From the IMG/VR virus record IMGVR_UViG_3300049737_000365, positions 1 through 20,085 of that record: a stretch of 20,085 bases of DNA; one strand, 5' to 3'. Positions 1 through 6,640 of this stretch are shown here, one piece after another; within the stretch, counting starts at the first letter, position 1, and each line of letters starts with the position of its first letter. The translations under genes were made by a program, and so were the position numbers. Origin of the DNA: a virus. The notes under the pieces are model-generated. The model was given only the letters and a program-made list of their open reading frames with translations. It ran no database searches and was not told the origin of the DNA.

Positions 1-150
1 GATTACGGCTACAGTGTGTCTTCTTATGCTTTTTATAATTCAGCAGGAGCATTTGTACAGGGGTATAGCTCTACAGCAACAGTCTTTACTTTATACAGTG
101 GAACACATACTGAGAGTAATAAATTTTTCATGAGATGGTTCGCAACATAA
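1..150 (+). CDS. C-terminal end of a probable virion/tail protein (partial)
   Basis: Frame 1 is open from the first base and stops with TAA at 148-150, giving the last 49 residues of a protein that begins upstream of the window. The segment is rich in Ser, Thr, Tyr, Gly and Phe with alternating polar and aromatic residues, and ends in FFMRWFAT. This looks like the beta-rich C-terminus of a phage fibre, spike or other exposed structural protein, but no domain can be named. Its stop codon overlaps the start of the next gene (TAATG), so it belongs to the same transcription unit. Coding status is fairly secure; the function is a guess from composition and context. Confidence 0.6.
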   Translation, partial: DYGYSVSSYAFYNSAGAFVQGYSSTATVFTLYSGTHTESNKFFMRWFAT

Positions 151-413
151 TGAATAGACCTTATACAGAATCGATAACAAAAGACTATACAGTTAGAGAA
201 TTTTCATCTAATACATCTACTTTTGAATTTGTTTGGCATAGAGATAAAGAAGATAGAGTAGTACAGGCTATGCATGATACTGATTGGAAATTCCAACTAG
301 ATAACGGTACACCACAGGTATTATCTGAAAATAAACTATTTATACCAAAAGAGACCTATCACCGTCTTATTAAAGGAACAGGTAATTTAAAGGTCAAAAT
401 TTTTAAACTATGA
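150..413 (+). CDS. small cupin-like protein
   Basis: This 87-aa protein has the look of a single small beta-barrel. Residues 25-40 contain FVWHRDKEDR, followed by a hydrophobic/polar alternation (WKFQLDNG) and then FIPKETYHRLIKGTG near residues 64-78. The two His residues (H30 and H71) with nearby acidic residues are compatible with a cupin-type metal site. Similar short proteins with WHRD...YHR are, from memory, common hypothetical genes in marine phages. I chose the ATG at 150 because it overlaps the preceding TAA (TAATG), the coupling style used repeatedly here; an in-frame ATG at 135 would add five residues. Its substrate and role are unknown. Confidence 0.62.
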   Translation: MNRPYTESITKDYTVREFSSNTSTFEFVWHRDKEDRVVQAMHDTDWKFQLDNGTPQVLSENKLFIPKETYHRLIKGTGNLKVKIFKL

Positions 414-751
414 AAATATTAGACATAATATTAGAAAATACAGACTACAGTAATCAAGAAGATAGTTTAGCTAGAGATATACGAAACGCGACTAAGTCTG
501 GAGAATTATATGTTAGTATGGGAGATTACGTTGGTGGGAGAAGTGATGATGATCCATTAAAAGATATGTCTTTTGGTAAAGTAACTTTTAAAACACAATC
601 TGATTTTGATCCAAAACACTGGAGTGAAATTATAAAGTTTATAGAGTCTAAAGGATATGAAATCACCAGTGACAGCAATTACGCAGACTCTGACGACGAT
701 AGATACTACTACCCTACTATAAAATTTCATTTCAAAACTCCTACTAAATAA
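410..751 (+). CDS. hypothetical protein with capsid-targeting-like N-terminus
   Basis: This 113-aa acidic protein is coupled to the upstream gene by an ATGA overlap. Its first nine residues, MKILDIILE, match the leader pattern shared by several neighbours: a short amphipathic segment ending in I-x-E. By analogy with T4 internal proteins this could be a capsid-targeting peptide cut by the prohead protease after E9. The rest has an Asp-rich loop (around residues 45-52, GRSDDDPLKD) and a likely alpha/beta unit ending in alternating hydrophobic strands (YYYPTIKFHFKT). I do not recognise the fold and assign no function. The gene is real by its tight packing and codon use typical of the window. Confidence 0.6.
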   Translation: MKILDIILENTDYSNQEDSLARDIRNATKSGELYVSMGDYVGGRSDDDPLKDMSFGKVTFKTQSDFDPKHWSEIIKFIESKGYEITSDSNYADSDDDRYYYPTIKFHFKTPTK

Positions 752-758
752 AACATGT

Positions 759-1187
759 ATGAGACTTTCACACGTTATACTAGGAGAAATTTTATACTAT
801 GATCCTGATTTTGAAAAGCAGGTTGATAAAATACTAGATCAAGGAGGAAAGCACCTCGGTTCAGGTGACTACGGTTCAGCTTATTTACTTAACGGAAGAG
901 TTTATAAAGTAACCACAGACGAAATCGAATTAGAACACGCAGAAGCACTTAAAGGTAAAAAAACAAATAACTTCGCTAGAATATACGATGTAGAGGTTAT
1001 TAACCCTAAATTGGGTATTATACAAATGGAGGTTTTAGGAGAGTTTAAAGGTAATATTCCGGAAGAGTGGATTAACGCAGTAGAAAAGGAAGCTCAACAA
1101 TACGGAATAGATCCTGATGAATTAGACATCAGACCTTCAAATGTTATGGTAAATCAGAAAAAACACCTAAAATTAGTTGATATTTAG
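759..1187 (+). CDS. minimal protein-kinase-fold protein with capsid-targeting-like N-terminus
   Basis: This 142-aa protein carries the main kinase-fold signatures in order. They are a glycine-rich loop (GSGDYG, residues 34-39), the VYK lysine (K50), an acidic helix that could supply the C-helix Glu (E57 or E59), a catalytic-loop-like DIRPSN (D123, N128), and a terminal LVD (D141) matching the metal-binding Asp of DFG. The protein stops one residue after that Asp, so the activation segment and most of the C-lobe are absent. Eukaryotic-like kinase domains are usually about 250 aa. The first ten residues, MRLSHVILGE, fit the (L/I)-x-E leader pattern of neighbouring genes. It may phosphorylate a host protein or small molecule, or be a pseudokinase. 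Fold assignment is good; activity is unproven. Confidence 0.72.
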   Translation: MRLSHVILGEILYYDPDFEKQVDKILDQGGKHLGSGDYGSAYLLNGRVYKVTTDEIELEHAEALKGKKTNNFARIYDVEVINPKLGIIQMEVLGEFKGNIPEEWINAVEKEAQQYGIDPDELDIRPSNVMVNQKKHLKLVDI

Positions 1188-1198
1188 ACTAATTCTTC

Positions 1199-1212
1199 TT
1201 ATATTATAGTAT
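1199..1212 (+). promoter_or_regulatory. AT-rich element upstream of the primase gene
   Basis: The 45-nt gap before the primase gene contains TTATATTATAGTATAA, which resembles a sigma-70 -10 box or a degenerate form of the TATTTATA element found before other uncoupled genes here. No Shine-Dalgarno sequence lies before the ATG at 1233. The assignment is weak because the whole region is AT-rich. Confidence 0.25.
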
Positions 1213-1232
1213 AACTAGTTACAGAACATTGT

Positions 1233-2156
1233 ATGGATTATACATTCCTACTGGGCTCTATTGAAAATTTGTTAGGCAAATCTCATAAGAGAGCAAGAGA
1301 TAATCACGCTTTCCATTGCCCTTTTTGCAATCATCATAAGCCTAAGCTTGAGATTAAGATGAGCACTAATGAACAAGGTCAAAATCCTTGGGAATGCTGG
1401 GTATGCCAAACTAAAGGACGTACAATAAGATCACTTCTTAAACAATTAAAAACTCCTAGAGATACTGCTAACGAGATATTAAAATACGTACCGAGAGGTT
1501 CACAAATAGAATATAAGCAGCTATCTATAATAGAGCTACCGAAAGAATACCAACCCCTCTATTCCGCTTCCAGTACTTCAGTTATAGCTAATCTAGTTAA
1601 AAAATACTTATATGAACGAGGACTTACCGACAATGATTTTATTAAATACGGTGTTGGATACTGTACAACTGGAGAATATGGAGGAAGAGTCATTATCCCA
1701 AGTTATACTTCATCCGGTACGCTCAACTTTTTTATTGCAAGAAGTTTTGATGGAAGCTACTTTAAGTACAAAAATCCTGAAGCTTCCAAAGACATAATAT
1801 TCTTCGAAAATCTGATTAACTGGAATGCACCTATTATTATATGCGAGGGAGTATTTGATGCTATTGCAATACGCCGAAACGCTATTCCTATATTGGGGAA
1901 GAGTATTTCTAAAGAACTTTATAAAAAGATTATAACAAGCAATGTAAGAGACATCTATATTGCCTTAGATAACGATGCTAAATCTAGAGCATTACAAATA
2001 GCAGAACAATTTTTAAATAATGGTAAAAGAGTTTTTATAGTTGAGATGAAGGATAAAGATCCTTCCGAAATGGGATTTCGAGCTTTTACCGAACATATTC
2101 AATCAGCAGAAGAGTTAGACCTGTCTCGTCTAATGCTGCACAAATTAGACCTATGA
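1233..2156 (+). CDS. DNA primase, T4 gp61-type (CHC2 zinc finger plus TOPRIM)
   Basis: This 307-aa protein should make the RNA primers for lagging-strand synthesis together with a replicative helicase. The N-terminus has a four-Cys zinc-binding site (C29, C32, C55, C58), the spacing expected for a primase zinc module. The central region includes YLYERGLTDNDFIKYGVGYC, typical of DnaG-type catalytic cores. The TOPRIM domain is visible as IIICEGVFDAIA (E205) and IALDNDA (D246 and D248), which would bind the catalytic metals. T4 gp61 is 342 aa, so the length is close. Its stop overlaps the next gene's start (ATGA), linking it to a nuclease gene. Placing a replication gene within this otherwise virion-oriented block differs from T4. 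Confidence 0.9.
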   Translation: MDYTFLLGSIENLLGKSHKRARDNHAFHCPFCNHHKPKLEIKMSTNEQGQNPWECWVCQTKGRTIRSLLKQLKTPRDTANEILKYVPRGSQIEYKQLSIIELPKEYQPLYSASSTSVIANLVKKYLYERGLTDNDFIKYGVGYCTTGEYGGRVIIPSYTSSGTLNFFIARSFDGSYFKYKNPEASKDIIFFENLINWNAPIIICEGVFDAIAIRRNAIPILGKSISKELYKKIITSNVRDIYIALDNDAKSRALQIAEQFLNNGKRVFIVEMKDKDPSEMGFRAFTEHIQSAEELDLSRLMLHKLDL

Positions 2157-2935
2157 TAAAACAAGGTATGAACATTCTCAAGCAGAATGAAAAAAAGAGG
2201 TTGGATTTTCAACCAGAGTTAAAACAAATTAATTTTTTAGATAGAAGAGTGTATAAGAGATCGGAAGGAGTATACTACCCATCTGTAACTACCATACTCC
2301 AGTATATGCCCAAAAATAAATTCTTTGAGTCATGGCTTAAGGATGTTGGGCATAGCGCCGATCTTATTATGAGAAGAGCTGGAAAAGAGGGTACTCAAGT
2401 TCATGAGGCAGCAGAATCGTTAGTATTAGGAGAAGAAATTTCATGGATGGACGACTATGGAAATGCTAAATATTCTCAATTAGTTTGGGAAATGATTTTA
2501 AAATTTCATGATTTCTGGACTACACACAAGCCGGAACTTATATCAGCAGAAGATTTTGTTTATTCAGATGAGCATAAATATGCAGGTACTGCTGATTTAG
2601 TTGTAAAGATGGATGGTGAAGTTTGGTTATTAGATATTAAAACATCTAATAGTATTCATAAATCATACGATTTACAGTTAGCTTCTTATGCAAAAGCATT
2701 AGAAGAATCTAAAGGTATAAAGATTGAAAGAACTGGAATTATTTGGTTAAAAGCTCAATCAAGAGGTCCTTCAAAGAAAGAAGGAGTATACCAAGGAAAG
2801 GGGTGGAAAATTAAAGTTATAGATGAAATTGACTATAATTTTGATTTATTTAAGACTATATACAAACTATATAATTTAGAGAACCCTACAGTTGAACCTA
2901 TTTATAATAGTTACCCAACTACTTTAAAATTATGA
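2153..2935 (+). CDS. PD-(D/E)XK nuclease, RecB/Cas4-like
   Basis: This 260-aa protein has the RecB-family nuclease signature. An N-terminal segment has YYPSVTTILQYMP followed by a helix with GTQVHEAAE. Then comes GTADLVV (D148), LLDIKTS (D161, K163) and the QLASY motif (Q175) that completes the active site. Such enzymes act as 5' or 3' exonucleases in phage recombination and DNA processing. It overlaps the primase gene by 4 nt (ATGA) and is itself overlapped by the lipoprotein gene by 4 nt. An alternative start is the ATG at 2168. The family call is secure; whether it is an exonuclease for recombination, host DNA breakdown or end processing is not determined by sequence alone. Confidence 0.85.
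   Translation: MIKQGMNILKQNEKKRLDFQPELKQINFLDRRVYKRSEGVYYPSVTTILQYMPKNKFFESWLKDVGHSADLIMRRAGKEGTQVHEAAESLVLGEEISWMDDYGNAKYSQLVWEMILKFHDFWTTHKPELISAEDFVYSDEHKYAGTADLVVKMDGEVWLLDIKTSNSIHKSYDLQLASYAKALEESKGIKIERTGIIWLKAQSRGPSKKEGVYQGKGWKIKVIDEIDYNFDLFKTIYKLYNLENPTVEPIYNSYPTTLKL
2899..2906 (+). promoter_or_regulatory. candidate TATTTATA promoter element inside the nuclease gene
   Basis: CTATTTATAATAG occurs 25 nt before the ATG of the lipoprotein gene, within the coding end of the nuclease gene. The same core and similar spacing occur before the genes at 7251, 9504, 17282 and 19201. It may give the lipoprotein gene its own transcript, although that gene is also coupled by ATGA. Chance occurrence is possible in DNA this rich in A+T. 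Confidence 0.3.
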
Positions 2936-3858
2936 AAAACTTTATAACATTATTATCCTTATTATTACTCACCTCTTGTGGTACAACATATAAGTTGACA
3001 ACTTTAAATTACGACCCAATATACGATAGTGCTGGTGATACAGTGGATGTAAGTGTTATAAATAATGAATTTGAACTTGCAAGAAAGTTTAGAACAGATG
3101 ATACATTTAGATGGAACTTTGCTAGATATGCAATGAACCAAGATCTAAGATGGCATTATGATTTCTACTGGAATAATAGAATGCACAGAAGTCCATTTAG
3201 ATCGCCATATGATTTTTATTGGAATTCACACCAATACTGGTGGAATTGGTCATCTAACTACTCTTTTAATTATGGATTCAACCATTGGAATACATTAGGA
3301 TTTAATGGATGGGGATGGAATCACTGGAATAGATACGATAGCTGGAGATGGGGTTACGGACATCCATTCTATAATAACTTCGGCTGGAGAAATGAAATGA
3401 ACGATTATGCATGGCGAAATAGAAATAGATCAAATACTGCTTACATAGTCGGTAGGAGAGGGAGTAATATAGCTAATTATAATAATAGGACCATAAGTGA
3501 TCAAGTAACTATTAGAAATAATAAACCTAGAAGAGTTATCCGTATAGATAATGTGGATAGGGTTATAAGAGACTTTAAAGACAAAGGTCTAGACGTAAAA
3601 ATAATTAATAACAATAACAATGATCAAATTAACAGATCTAATCTTAGAATCTACCTCAGGCCCGAAAGTGGTAGTAATGGCAGGGGGAGCTGGAGCAGGC
3701 AAAACGTACCTGTTAAGCCAATTGTCCCTATCATCACTCCCTCAAATAAACCCAGACAAGTATATAGAGGATCCGGATCATCCAGCGTACAACAATCTAG
3801 GGGCGGCAGCACGTCTAGCAGACAAAACGGCGGAGGAGCTAGCAGACAAAGGAACTAG
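2932..3858 (+). CDS. Trp/Asn/Tyr/Arg-rich lipoprotein
   Basis: This 308-aa protein starts with a bacterial lipoprotein signal peptide: a short basic start (MKN), a Leu-rich core, and a lipobox LLTSC with the lipidated Cys at residue 16. It should be exported and anchored to a host membrane. Residues about 60-170 are extraordinarily rich in Trp, Asn, Tyr, Phe and Arg (FYWNN, WWNWSSN, WGWNHWNRY), without obvious globular motifs. Residues 180-230 look like an ordinary folded segment with VIRIDNV and DVKIINN. The C-terminal ~79 residues are Ser/Gly/Arg-rich and disordered; they are encoded by DNA that also encodes the start of the next gene in another frame. The role could be lysis, superinfection exclusion or envelope remodelling; none is shown. 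Confidence 0.75.
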   Translation: MKNFITLLSLLLLTSCGTTYKLTTLNYDPIYDSAGDTVDVSVINNEFELARKFRTDDTFRWNFARYAMNQDLRWHYDFYWNNRMHRSPFRSPYDFYWNSHQYWWNWSSNYSFNYGFNHWNTLGFNGWGWNHWNRYDSWRWGYGHPFYNNFGWRNEMNDYAWRNRNRSNTAYIVGRRGSNIANYNNRTISDQVTIRNNKPRRVIRIDNVDRVIRDFKDKGLDVKIINNNNNDQINRSNLRIYLRPESGSNGRGSWSRQNVPVKPIVPIITPSNKPRQVYRGSGSSSVQQSRGGSTSSRQNGGGASRQRN

Positions 3859-4552
3859 TTTCGTTTGGGATACTACAGCTTCTAACCCTAAAAAGATTCA
3901 GTCTTTAGTAGATAAAGGATACAAAGTATTCATGGTAATGGTATACACTCATCCAATGATCTCTTATATTTCTAACTTTTCTAGAGCTGATAGAAATGTA
4001 CCTGCTTCAGCAGTATTTTCAACTTGGAGAAACGTTTACCAATTAATTGCTGATTATGATAAAATTACAAACGGTAATTTAGCTATTCATGTTTCCGATA
4101 GAGGAGGTAAATATAGTAAAGAAATAGAAGCATTTAATACTGCTGCTAAAAACGGACCTTCTGGTATAGAAGATTACTTGAAAAGATATAACGAAGAAAA
4201 CGGAATCGGAGGTTCTAGTTTTAGAAAACCTATTGAGTTAACTACTCAAGAAGAAGAAGAGTTTAAAAAACATATTGGTAGTTTAGATTATGATAAAAAT
4301 AACTATAGCGAAGATAGAGCTCTAAAAAAAGCATTTAAAGATGCTTACGATAAAAATGGAGTAGGACCTGGTCAAGATAAAATGAAAGAAGTTCTTAAAA
4401 AGTATAGAGATAGAAAAGCTAAACAGGATGAAAGAGAAGTAGCAGTATTAGATAATATTGCTGATATGTTGTTTAATGATAAGTTTCAAAAGCTTTTACA
4501 ACATGCTACTCCTAAAGAAATAGATTCAAAAGTACAAGCATTTTTAACATGA
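3620..4552 (+). CDS. P-loop kinase (zeta-toxin/AAA_33-like) with capsid-targeting-like N-terminus
   Basis: This 310-aa protein has a Walker A motif GGAGAGKT (residues 22-29, K28), then INPDKYIEDPDHP, FVWDTTASNP (Walker B-like) and an Arg-containing lid (NFSRADRN). This is the arrangement of zeta-toxin and polynucleotide-kinase-like P-loop kinases. The C-terminal half, from about residue 195, is a charged helical extension with EEEEFKKHI and YRDRKAKQDERE. The first ten residues, MIKLTDLILE, match the shared (I/L)-x-E leader; cleavage after E10 would leave a complete kinase domain. The start at 3620 lies 239 nt inside the lipoprotein gene, and no later ATG would retain the P-loop strand. The end overlaps the next gene by ATGA. 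The phosphate acceptor (nucleic acid end, nucleoside, peptidoglycan sugar) cannot be told. Confidence 0.82.
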   Translation: MIKLTDLILESTSGPKVVVMAGGAGAGKTYLLSQLSLSSLPQINPDKYIEDPDHPAYNNLGAAARLADKTAEELADKGTSFVWDTTASNPKKIQSLVDKGYKVFMVMVYTHPMISYISNFSRADRNVPASAVFSTWRNVYQLIADYDKITNGNLAIHVSDRGGKYSKEIEAFNTAAKNGPSGIEDYLKRYNEENGIGGSSFRKPIELTTQEEEEFKKHIGSLDYDKNNYSEDRALKKAFKDAYDKNGVGPGQDKMKEVLKKYRDRKAKQDEREVAVLDNIADMLFNDKFQKLLQHATPKEIDSKVQAFLT

Positions 4553-5859
4553 TAGCATTATACCCAGGAGCATTCAAACCACCTCATAGAGGTCATTTTA
4601 ACGTAGTAAAATCTTTACTCGACGGCTCTTATAATGGTTCTATTTATAATAAAGATAACTATAAAGAAAAAGGAGCTGATTTAGTTACAGGTAAATCAAA
4701 TGAAAAACCAGATATAAGTAAAGTAATTGTTTTTGTAGGTGCTGGAGAAAGAAACGGTATAGACAAAGACGAAGCATTGAGTATTTGGAATATCTATGCT
4801 AAATATTTAGGTAATGTAGAAATTTTAGACGGAGGAAGTAATCCAATGTTTGCTGCAAAAGATTATGCACAAGCAGATCCTGAAACTGGATTTGTAGCAG
4901 TAACAGGAGTAAGATCAGAAGAAGACTTCGTAGATTTAAGAAGAGTTACTACATTTAAAAATGCACCTAATGTACAGGGATTAGCTTTAGCTTCTAAACC
5001 AGGATCAGGAGTAAGAGCAACAGATTTTAGAAAGAGTATACTATCTGGTAATTTAGATACTATAACAGACTTTTTTCCTGAAGATTTGTCTAGAGAAGAA
5101 ATATTAAATATTTTAAACGATTTGAAAGATAAAATAGTAGCAGAAATATTATCATCTAATATCGAAGGATTTGTAGAAGGATATTTTACAGAAGAAAATC
5201 GATATAATAAAGACGGATATGACGAAGGTGATATTCGACTAATGGGTGATATGATTCTACCAACCGGTAAAATGGTTGTGCTTCAAGCAGAAGAAGACAC
5301 TTATAATAGAGGTTTATTAGTAACTAGTAATGAAGATAAAAGTTACGACGTAGCTTATTGGGCAGATGATAAAACTAAGCCTTATCCAATTGGTATAGAA
5401 ATAGACGGTAAAGAAGTAGCTAAAGATGCTACGATTGTTAAGTTTATGTTTCATCCAGAAATGAAAGAAGGGGTAGAACAATCTAAACCTGAATTAAAAG
5501 ATTATATTACTTCTCTGACTGAATATATGTTAGAATTAGGAATGAATATAACTCCTTTACCAGAAGTTAAATTAAGAAAAGATGAAGCAAATGCTTCTAA
5601 CTTTTTTGGTAAAACTGCATACTACGATCCTAACAGTAGAGAAATAGTATTATATACTTCAGGTAGACACGATAAAGATATTGTAAGATCATATGCTCAT
5701 GAAATGGTGCATCACATCCAAAACTTACAAGGTACTTTACATAATATACAGACACAAGATACAACTGCTGATAGTAAGCTTTTAGAACTTGAAAAAGAAG
5801 CATATACGTTAGGTAATATAACTTTTAGAAACTGGGAAGATAGTTTAAAAAATAACTAA
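4549..5859 (+). CDS. HxGH nucleotidyltransferase fused to an HExxH zinc metallopeptidase-like domain
   Basis: This 436-aa protein combines two catalytic signatures. The N-terminus reads MIALYPGAFKPPHRGH, the nucleotidyltransferase HxGH motif (H13, H16) of NMN/pantetheine/cytidylyl transferases. The partner motif lies at SGVRATDFR (R156), matching the usual ISSTxxR position. Residues about 200-330 form a linker or middle domain with SNEDKSYDVAYWADD. The C-terminus has AHEMVHH (H384, E385, H388), a zincin zinc-binding motif, with EKEAY (E417) as a plausible third ligand. The overlap with the upstream kinase gene (ATGA) suggests joint function, perhaps in nucleotide or NAD metabolism. It lacks the leader seen on its neighbours. 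The transferase substrate and peptidase target are unknown. Confidence 0.8.
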   Translation: MIALYPGAFKPPHRGHFNVVKSLLDGSYNGSIYNKDNYKEKGADLVTGKSNEKPDISKVIVFVGAGERNGIDKDEALSIWNIYAKYLGNVEILDGGSNPMFAAKDYAQADPETGFVAVTGVRSEEDFVDLRRVTTFKNAPNVQGLALASKPGSGVRATDFRKSILSGNLDTITDFFPEDLSREEILNILNDLKDKIVAEILSSNIEGFVEGYFTEENRYNKDGYDEGDIRLMGDMILPTGKMVVLQAEEDTYNRGLLVTSNEDKSYDVAYWADDKTKPYPIGIEIDGKEVAKDATIVKFMFHPEMKEGVEQSKPELKDYITSLTEYMLELGMNITPLPEVKLRKDEANASNFFGKTAYYDPNSREIVLYTSGRHDKDIVRSYAHEMVHHIQNLQGTLHNIQTQDTTADSKLLELEKEAYTLGNITFRNWEDSLKNN

Positions 5860-5996
5860 TGAAGTGCTGTAATGAATATATGATTAAGTCTTACTGGAAA
5901 ACAGGTTCATATTTAGCAAAATGTAATAAATGCGGAAGCACAGCTATGATACAAGATAAGCCTTATGAAAAAAAAGTCACTCAAAAAGTTGTTTAA
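5859..5996 (+). CDS. 45-aa Cys-containing small protein (zinc-ribbon-like)
   Basis: A short open frame starts at an ATG that overlaps the preceding TAA (TAATG) and ends at TAA 5994-5996. It encodes 45 residues with Cys at positions 3, 4, 22 and 25. The C-N-K-C-G element at 22-26 is a typical zinc knuckle, and the earlier Cys pair could supply the other ligands. The tail is Lys-rich. The overlap coupling, full occupation of an otherwise gene-free gap and the paired Cys residues make it a likely real gene. Its function is unknown; nucleic-acid or protein binding would fit a zinc ribbon. Confidence 0.62.
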   Translation: MKCCNEYMIKSYWKTGSYLAKCNKCGSTAMIQDKPYEKKVTQKVV

Positions 5997-6013
5997 GAAC
6001 GTAAAAGTTCGTA

Positions 6014-6022
6014 TATTTACTA
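6014..6022 (+). promoter_or_regulatory. candidate promoter element before the HAD gene
   Basis: TATTTACTA lies 27 nt before the ATG at 6050, in the 53-nt gap after the small Cys protein. It is a one-base variation on the TATTTATA element before four other uncoupled genes, at a comparable distance. A weak AAAGG precedes the ATG. It is a candidate only. Confidence 0.28.
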
Positions 6023-6049
6023 TAGAAAATACACTTAAATAAAGGTTAT

Positions 6050-6640
6050 ATGAATACAAGTATTGTAGATTTATTAGAAGCATATCCGCTTCCGGAACAA
6101 AAAGAAACTCCTCCATACAAGATATACTGTGATATGGACGGTGTACTAACTGATTTCGAAAAGAGATTTCATCAAAAATTAAACGAAGTAGGACCTGATC
6201 ACTACCCTCTAAAAGACATTCAGAAAGTAGTTAAACCAAAAGACTTTGAAGCTATATTCGGTATAGAAGAGTTTTGGAAGTTTATTGATAAGATTGTAGG
6301 TGTAGGTTTTTGGGTAGGAATGGACTGGATGCCACAAGGTCAAGAATTATGGAACTTTATATCTCCATATAAACCAGATCTTTTAACTTCTCCTTCTAGA
6401 GATAATGGTTCTAGATTAGGTAAACAACTTTGGGCTAAAAATAATTTAAACCCTAAGCCTAAAGTAATAATGGCTTATTCAGCAGACAAACAAAGATATG
6501 CTAATGAAAATAGCATTCTTATAGACGATAAAAAATCAAATATTAAAGAATGGATAGCAAAAGGTGGAATCGCTTTTAGAGTAAAAGGTGGTGATATTGG
6601 TCCTGCTATTCAAGGACTAAAAGAGTTAGGTTATGAGTGA
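6050..6640 (+). CDS. HAD-superfamily phosphatase (5'-nucleotidase-like) with capsid-targeting-like N-terminus
   Basis: This 196-aa protein has HAD motif I as YCDMDGVLTDF (D28, D30), the nucleophile and acid/base aspartates. It also has a motif II-like LLTSPS followed by a Lys-containing helix (LGKQLWAKNNL), and motif IV as ILIDDKKSNI (D159, D160). The pattern resembles 5'(3')-deoxyribonucleotidases and nucleic-acid-end phosphatases. The first ten residues, MNTSIVDLLE, place (L)-x-E at positions 8-10 as in several neighbours, followed by a Pro/Glu linker before the catalytic domain. Together with the P-loop kinase at 3620 it could form the two halves of a polynucleotide kinase/phosphatase activity that T4 has in one chain. 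That link is inference. Confidence 0.82.
   Translation: MNTSIVDLLEAYPLPEQKETPPYKIYCDMDGVLTDFEKRFHQKLNEVGPDHYPLKDIQKVVKPKDFEAIFGIEEFWKFIDKIVGVGFWVGMDWMPQGQELWNFISPYKPDLLTSPSRDNGSRLGKQLWAKNNLNPKPKVIMAYSADKQRYANENSILIDDKKSNIKEWIAKGGIAFRVKGGDIGPAIQGLKELGYE

Noticed and set aside
135-149. Upstream ATG for the cupin-like gene
   Set aside because: The ATG at 150 forms a TAATG overlap, the coupling style used at four other junctions; the extra five residues add no motif.
1612-1797. Forward-strand open frame nested in the primase
   Set aside because: It lies in another frame entirely inside a well-supported primase with no domain of its own.
3057-3064. TATAAATA, an exact T4 late-promoter core on the plus strand
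   Set aside because: It lies inside the lipoprotein coding region with no gene start at a suitable distance downstream, so chance in AT-rich DNA is the simpler explanation.
5913-6116. Reverse-strand open frame of 67 codons
   Set aside because: It overlaps the coupled small Cys gene and the HAD gene start, is rich in Phe/Leu as expected from antisense of AT-rich code, and no minus-strand gene exists anywhere else in the window.
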